Of a stretch of 17,140 nt of DNA, positions 13,128-17,140 are shown piece by piece (position 1 is the first letter of the stretch; the number at the start of each line of letters is the position of its first letter). The stretch is from SYFY01 sp031385325 (lineage in GTDB: Bacteria; Pseudomonadota; Gammaproteobacteria; Pseudomonadales; Azotimanducaceae): the NCBI GenBank assembly GCA_031385325.1, contig JANNBJ010000204.1, forward strand, positions 1 through 17,140. The letters run 5' to 3'. Made by a program: the position numbers and the translations under genes. The notes under the pieces were generated by a model that was given only the letters and a program-made list of their open reading frames with translations, ran no database searches and was not told the origin of the DNA.

Positions 13128-13673
13128 ATGACGAAGGCACTGGGCTACCATGTGGCCATGCGCCTTTCTCCGCTGGTTCTGATCGGTCTGGGCAGTAACC
13201 TGCCCTGGCAACAAAAGTCGAGTGTCACCGTCGTGGTTGATGCCCTGCAGACACTGCAGACTTTTGCGCGCGACCGGTTTGTCATGTCATCGCTGTACCG
13301 GACATCGCCGGTTGACTGTCCGGCAGACAGCACCGAATTCATCAATGCGGCGGTGGCGTTCACGCCGCGTACCGGCTTGACTGCCCAGAGTTTATTGAGA
13401 GACCTCAAAGCACTGGAGCGTGCTTATGGTCGAGGTGTCGCAACTGTTCGGAACGCGCCGCGCGTGCTTGACCTTGATGTGCTCGCTTTTGGTGATCTGG
13501 TCCTTGATTCAGCAGACTTTATCCTGCCGCATCCACGTGCCACGCAGCGCGCGTTTGTCATGATCCCGCTGAACGAGATCGCGCCGGAATTTGTGTGGCC
13601 GGGAACTTCTGCGACAGTGTCAGAGCTGTGTATGCAACTGGAGAGTGATGAACACGTTGCGCGGATTGTTTAG
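13128..13673 (+). CDS. folK: 2-amino-4-hydroxy-6-hydroxymethyldihydropteridine diphosphokinase (HPPK)
   Basis: Transfers pyrophosphate from ATP to hydroxymethyldihydropterin in folate synthesis; cytosolic. From the ATG at 13128 (AGG 7 nt upstream) it is 181 aa; ATG at 13158 (171 aa) aligns closer to the usual HPPK start but lacks a ribosome site. Visible motifs: LIGLGSN (18-24), SSLYRTSPV (54-62), EFINAAVAF (70-78), LERAYGR (96-102), PRVLDLDVLAFGD (111-123) with the metal ligands D115 and D117, and LPHPRATQRAFVMIPLNEIA (133-152). In the catalytic loop the usual GRxRxxRWGPR reads GRGVATVRNAPR: one Arg and the Trp are replaced. Its 3' end overlaps the next gene by 26 nt. A second folK paralogue may exist elsewhere in the genome, by inference. 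Confidence 0.87.
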   Translation: MTKALGYHVAMRLSPLVLIGLGSNLPWQQKSSVTVVVDALQTLQTFARDRFVMSSLYRTSPVDCPADSTEFINAAVAFTPRTGLTAQSLLRDLKALERAYGRGVATVRNAPRVLDLDVLAFGDLVLDSADFILPHPRATQRAFVMIPLNEIAPEFVWPGTSATVSELCMQLESDEHVARIV

Positions 13674-14664
13674 GGACGCTTTCAACCAGTCGCAGGAGCG
13701 ACTTGTTAAGCAGGCCCTCAAAAAAACGATCGCTGATCGGCGTGCACTTCGATGGCTGCTTTCATTGATGCTGGTCTGGCCCGTGGCTGCGTTGGCTTAC
13801 CCCGATGATGTTCATCAGGAAATGACCTTTCTTGCCGCGCGTCTGCTGAATCAGTGTCTGATTGCGGATGGTCAGGCACCTCTCTCTGCGCTGCAGGTGC
13901 GCCACATCGCGCAAGCCAATACCCAGATGGCCGATCGCAGTTTGTTCGTCCGGATGTTTCGCTGGAACTATTTTGCCTCGGTGCCAGGTGCGGGCCGCAC
14001 GCTCTTTGGGTTGGTCGATACCCGGTTCGAAGGACACTTTGAGGAATTGGCCACGGCCTTTGGCGCGGGTGGTCAGGATCGCTCGAAGTTGCGCAAACTG
14101 GGGCGGATGGTGTTCTACCTGCAACGCATGACCACTCCGCAGCGAGTCGTCCCGGTTTTCAGCGAGCGCTTCTGGCGATTATCGTTCGCCGATCGGTTTG
14201 ATGAGTGGCCGCTTGATCATGCACATCTTTCGGTCAGTGCTGCCGGCCAGTGCGAGCCATTGCTGGCAGCCGGCCCAACTCCTGCAGCGCTGCTCCAGAC
14301 AGTGGTCGCCGATACCCTTGACGGAATTCGTTCGCCGATCAGCGGCATGCCCGTGACGTGGGAAGTTTTCTGGCAACTGCCGAAACAGGCGGGAGCGTTT
14401 GGGGACTACGGTGTGGCCGGCAATCGATTTGGTGAAGAGATCGAATTCGACTGCGATGCGAGCGAACCCTGCGTTCTACTTCGTCACGATCCACTGTATC
14501 GGGAGTTTGCGGATGCGCGGCATACCGTGGCAATTCGCGCGACCATGCAAGCGCTGATGTGGCTGCGAAAGCCCGCACATGGAGACGAAGATCTGGAGGT
14601 CCCGGTGAGTGTTGGATCTGGTGGTTCAGCGACCCAAACAGGAGACGCGCCAGGTGCGCAATGA
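13648..14664 (+). CDS. Exported protein resembling zinc phospholipase C/S1-P1 nuclease, zinc ligands substituted
   Basis: A 338-aa protein I do not firmly recognise. A hydrophobic stretch at 35-50 (LRWLLSLMLVWPVAALA) gives a signal peptide or anchor, after an unusually long 34-residue basic N-terminus. The mature part begins YPDDVHQEMTFLAARL, like the first zinc-His helix (H56) of the zinc-PLC/S1-P1 superfamily. Residues 151-170 (LGRMVFYLQRMTTPQRVVPV) match the helix that normally reads HYLxDxxxPxH: F156, R160 and R166 sit exactly where H, D and H zinc ligands belong. It is therefore probably a non-catalytic relative, or a divergent family. A Gly/Ser/Thr-rich tail ends it. The ATG overlaps folK by 26 nt; GGAG is 4 nt upstream. 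It also overlaps the CoA-transferase start. Confidence 0.65.
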   Translation: MNTLRGLFRDAFNQSQERLVKQALKKTIADRRALRWLLSLMLVWPVAALAYPDDVHQEMTFLAARLLNQCLIADGQAPLSALQVRHIAQANTQMADRSLFVRMFRWNYFASVPGAGRTLFGLVDTRFEGHFEELATAFGAGGQDRSKLRKLGRMVFYLQRMTTPQRVVPVFSERFWRLSFADRFDEWPLDHAHLSVSAAGQCEPLLAAGPTPAALLQTVVADTLDGIRSPISGMPVTWEVFWQLPKQAGAFGDYGVAGNRFGEEIEFDCDASEPCVLLRHDPLYREFADARHTVAIRATMQALMWLRKPAHGDEDLEVPVSVGSGGSATQTGDAPGAQ

Positions 14665-16987
14665 CGTACGGGTACTTGATCTTGCATCGCCAGAGTCGTG
14701 GCTTGCCGGGCAGCTGCTGGCGGACATGGGCGCGACGGTTGAACTCTGGGAGCGACCGACGGCAGCACCGGTCGATCCGTTCTGGCGACAAGCGTATGCC
14801 AACGGCAAGATACAGCGGCGAATCGACTGGGTTGGGGATACGCCAACCTTGTTGGCACGGCTGGAAGGCGCTGATGTTGTCATCGAGTCAGAAGGTGAAT
14901 CCTGGTTCGCTGCAGTCGGTATGACGCCTGAGACATTTGCGATCCGTTTCCCGCACCTCATTCACGTCACCATCACGGGTTTTGGCAGCACCGGCCCCAA
15001 GGCCGGTTGGGCGGCCACCGATCTGGTTGCCTGTGCGGCCTCGGGGTTTCTCTATCTATCGGGTGCAGCGGATCGGGCGCCTCTGCGCATTGGCGCACCG
15101 CAGGCATTTCACCACGCGGCGGCGGATGCGGTAGTTGCCGTGCAGATTGCACTGCTCGCACGCGAGCAGTGTGGACTGGGTCAACACGTCGATCTGTCGG
15201 CACAACAGAGCACGACTTACGCGCTGCTCAATCGTTCGCTCGACAAACCGGTGGGTCAAACCGGGGCGGTGCGGGCCAGCGGGCAATCACGCATTGGCAG
15301 CGTTGATCTGCGTAGTCTGTATCCCGCTGCTGACGGCTGGGTGATGGTGCTCCAGGGCATCGTGCCGCCGCTGGTCGCGTTCATGAATCGCCTGACCCAG
15401 TGGCTGCACGATCTGGGATTGCTCGATGCAAGTCTGCTGGGACAGGCTTGGGGGCAGTCAGCCATGAAGATGGCGACGGGCACCATCACCCAGGAACAAT
15501 GGGCGCCGATTCAGGATGCCATTGCCCGCGCGATGGCTTCGCGCAGCAAAGCCGAGCTGATGGCTGTGGCGGTTGAACACCGTTTGCTGATCGCTCCGGT
15601 GCTGTCGGTCGCTGACGTCCTGCAAAGTCAGCATGCGAAGGACCGGTCACTGGTGATCAGGCGATTCGGGATGAAACGGCTCGGCGCGTTTGCTCACTTG
15701 TCGAAGACGCCGTTTCCACTGCAACGCGGGAAACCAGCAGCCTGGTCGCCACGGGTGTTGCCCGCGAATCCAGGTGCGACCGCCGAGCTGCCGCTGGCCG
15801 GGGTGAAAATTCTTGATCTCTTCTGGGTGGTGGCGGGTCCTGGTTCAACACGCATGCTGGCCGACTATGGCGCGACCGCGATCCACGTCGAGTCTTCAAC
15901 CCGGGTCGACATGGTGCGCAGTGTACCGCCATACGTAAACGGCGTGGTCGATCCGGAAGGCGCAGCCGCACATCACTCCACCAATGCCAACAAGTTGAAT
16001 CTGGCGCTCAATCTCGGTGTGCCGATTGCCCGGGAGGTGCTGCTGGATCTGGTTCAGTGGGCAGATGTCATCACCGAGAGTTTTGCCCCCGGCGCTGTAG
16101 CCCGGATGGGGCTGTCCTGGGATGAGGTCCAACGAATCAACCCACGCGCCATCATGATCTCGAGTTGTCTGATGGGTCAGGATGGTGCGTTCAGTGCCTA
16201 TGCGGGTTATGGCAACCTCGCGGCTGCCGTCAGCGGCTTTCATGGTCTGACGGGTTTTCCTGGAGAACCGCCTACCGGTTGTTTCGGGCCATACACTGAT
16301 TTCCTCGGTGTGCGGTTCAACGCGATGGCCATTCTTGCAGCGCTTGAGCATCGTCGGGCGACCGGTGAAGGTCAGTACATCGACATGGCGCAGGCGGAGG
16401 CCGGGATGAACTTTCTCGCCGCGGAGTGCGCGCGTTATCTGTCAACCGGCAAGGTTTCCGTGGCCAACGGCAATCGGGATCCTGACCATGTGCCACAAGG
16501 TGTGTGGCGCGTTGTCGGGGATGATCGTTGGCTGGCGGTGTCTGTGCGCAATGATGCGGATTGGCAGCGGCTGTGTGATCTTGCCGGCGGCGATTTTGTA
16601 TCGCTGCGCGGGTTGACTCTAACCGAGCGCAAACAACGGGAAGAGATTCTGGAATCGAGGCTTGCAACCTGGCTTGCCGATCGGGATGGCGCAGAGATCG
16701 AAGCTGCGCTGCAATCAGCAGGTGTGCCAGCACACCGAGTGCTCGACACCCATGACCTCTTCGAGGATGCACAGCTGGCACATCGACAGCATTACCAGCA
16801 GGTCAGACACAACAAACACGCCAACGCATGGGTAGAAAGCACGCGGGTGACCATGTCGCGGACGCAGCCTCGCAAACCAGAATTCGCGCCGTGGTTTGGT
16901 ATCGACAATGATGTCGTGCTGAGGAAAATTCTTGATTATGACGATGACTGGATCGCCACGCTGGAATCGGCCGGGGCGTTGAGGTAG
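14609..16987 (+). CDS. Fused two-domain class III CoA-transferase (CaiB/BaiF family)
   Basis: A 792-aa protein of two consecutive CoA-transferase III domains, about 17-370 and 391-790; single-domain members are about 400 aa. Both halves have the RVLDLA-type start (NDVRVLDLA; GVKILDLFWVVAGPGSTRML) and the GxGQxxD motif (GLGQHVDLS; GEGQYIDMA). Counting back 25 residues from that Gln, domain 2 has the expected catalytic Asp, D564 (GPYTDF), but domain 1 has F167 (PQAFHH). So only the C-terminal half looks catalytic. It should move CoA between carboxylic acids to activate a substrate for catabolism. Start: GTG 14609 (GGAGG 9 nt upstream, 56-nt overlap) or GTG 14654 (GGAG 9 nt upstream, 11-nt overlap); both are plausible. 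Confidence 0.9.
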   Translation: MLDLVVQRPKQETRQVRNDVRVLDLASPESWLAGQLLADMGATVELWERPTAAPVDPFWRQAYANGKIQRRIDWVGDTPTLLARLEGADVVIESEGESWFAAVGMTPETFAIRFPHLIHVTITGFGSTGPKAGWAATDLVACAASGFLYLSGAADRAPLRIGAPQAFHHAAADAVVAVQIALLAREQCGLGQHVDLSAQQSTTYALLNRSLDKPVGQTGAVRASGQSRIGSVDLRSLYPAADGWVMVLQGIVPPLVAFMNRLTQWLHDLGLLDASLLGQAWGQSAMKMATGTITQEQWAPIQDAIARAMASRSKAELMAVAVEHRLLIAPVLSVADVLQSQHAKDRSLVIRRFGMKRLGAFAHLSKTPFPLQRGKPAAWSPRVLPANPGATAELPLAGVKILDLFWVVAGPGSTRMLADYGATAIHVESSTRVDMVRSVPPYVNGVVDPEGAAAHHSTNANKLNLALNLGVPIAREVLLDLVQWADVITESFAPGAVARMGLSWDEVQRINPRAIMISSCLMGQDGAFSAYAGYGNLAAAVSGFHGLTGFPGEPPTGCFGPYTDFLGVRFNAMAILAALEHRRATGEGQYIDMAQAEAGMNFLAAECARYLSTGKVSVANGNRDPDHVPQGVWRVVGDDRWLAVSVRNDADWQRLCDLAGGDFVSLRGLTLTERKQREEILESRLATWLADRDGAEIEAALQSAGVPAHRVLDTHDLFEDAQLAHRQHYQQVRHNKHANAWVESTRVTMSRTQPRKPEFAPWFGIDNDVVLRKILDYDDDWIATLESAGALR

Positions 16988-17047
16988 CTAGCCCGCACCA
17001 TTCATGAATGACCTGCTGCGGACGCCGATAGCAGCGAAAACACTCGG

Positions 17048-17085
17048 CGTGCTCCCTCCGCGTGCTCGACGTGCTGTCAAGCACG
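17048..17085. repeat. CGTGCT repeats and small hairpin in the 3' end of the window
   Basis: CGTGCT occurs three times (17048, 17061 and 17070), and the last copy pairs with AGCACG (17080-17085) around a 4-nt loop. It lies in the 153 nt after the CoA-transferase stop, where I recognise no gene; a frame from ATG 17004 runs off the window edge but lacks a ribosome site. No T-run marks it as a terminator. Confidence 0.25.
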
Positions 17086-17140
17086 CCTGTGCGCGCTCCG
17101 GTCCGCGCCACCCAGTCTTTTCGTTAACCTCGACGCCCTC

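Noticed and set aside
13020..13214. Upstream extension of the alcohol dehydrogenase by 65 codons
   Set aside because: It would cross the tandem repeat and the folK start; the MKAAVL start with GAGGGG 4 nt upstream is the standard family start.
17004..17140. Start of a plus-strand gene at ATG 17004
   Set aside because: No ribosome site, Arg-rich unrecognised translation and cut by the window edge; not enough to call a gene.
16987..17140. C-terminus of a minus-strand gene entering from beyond the window
   Set aside because: One reverse frame is open to a stop near 16990, but its residues show no family signal; equally likely to be non-coding.
1..17140. Mobile element, prophage, CRISPR or defence system
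   Set aside because: No transposase, integrase, terminal inverted repeats, target-site duplications, repeat-spacer array or defence-type domains were seen in any frame.

Overview
The window is GC-rich, densely coded Proteobacterial DNA, most likely from a gammaproteobacterium. That is inferred from the folK, DegQ/HtrA, LytS-type kinase, DUF2141 and DUF6316-like genes and from the overall gene style; no rRNA or other clean taxonomic marker is present. I see no tRNA, rRNA, CRISPR array, IS element or phage gene. The layout looks chromosomal.

Region 1 (1-3210, minus strand) is a tight four-gene operon, read from high to low coordinates: an exported DUF2141 protein, a Tat-exported carotenoid oxygenase (RPE65/lignostilbene dioxygenase family), a LytS/YehU-type membrane histidine kinase, and its response regulator, which is cut by the window edge. 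Junctions are 1 nt, about 7 nt and a 4-nt overlap, so a sensor pair is co-transcribed with a periplasmic cleavage enzyme.

Region 2 (3385-8640) has a MarR regulator on the minus strand, divergent from a plus-strand cluster coxG-coxS-coxL-coxM. This encodes an aerobic CO dehydrogenase-like molybdenum hydroxylase of form II (AYRGAGR active-site loop) with a membrane-anchored CoxG. The 320-nt divergent intergenic region holds a palindrome/direct repeat that could be the MarR operator. The coxG-coxS gap holds two mutually exclusive hairpins.

Region 3 (8792-10000) has a small DUF6316-like protein and a convergent short-chain dehydrogenase.

Region 4 (10135-11864, plus) couples a single-domain CheY-like response regulator to a DegQ-like periplasmic protease through a 4-nt overlap. 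Region 5 (11937-13019, minus) is a zinc-dependent alcohol dehydrogenase.

Region 6 (13128-16987, plus) is a chain of three overlapping genes: folK with unusual loop residues, an exported protein resembling a zinc phospholipase C/S1-P1 nuclease with its central zinc ligands substituted, and a fused two-domain class III CoA-transferase. The SDR, alcohol dehydrogenase, CoA-transferase and Cox-like hydroxylase together suggest oxidative catabolism of an unidentified organic substrate, but nothing here fixes that substrate. I find no clearly new multi-gene system. The best leads are the carotenoid-oxygenase/two-component operon, the alternative hairpins before coxS, and the ligand-depleted PLC-like protein.
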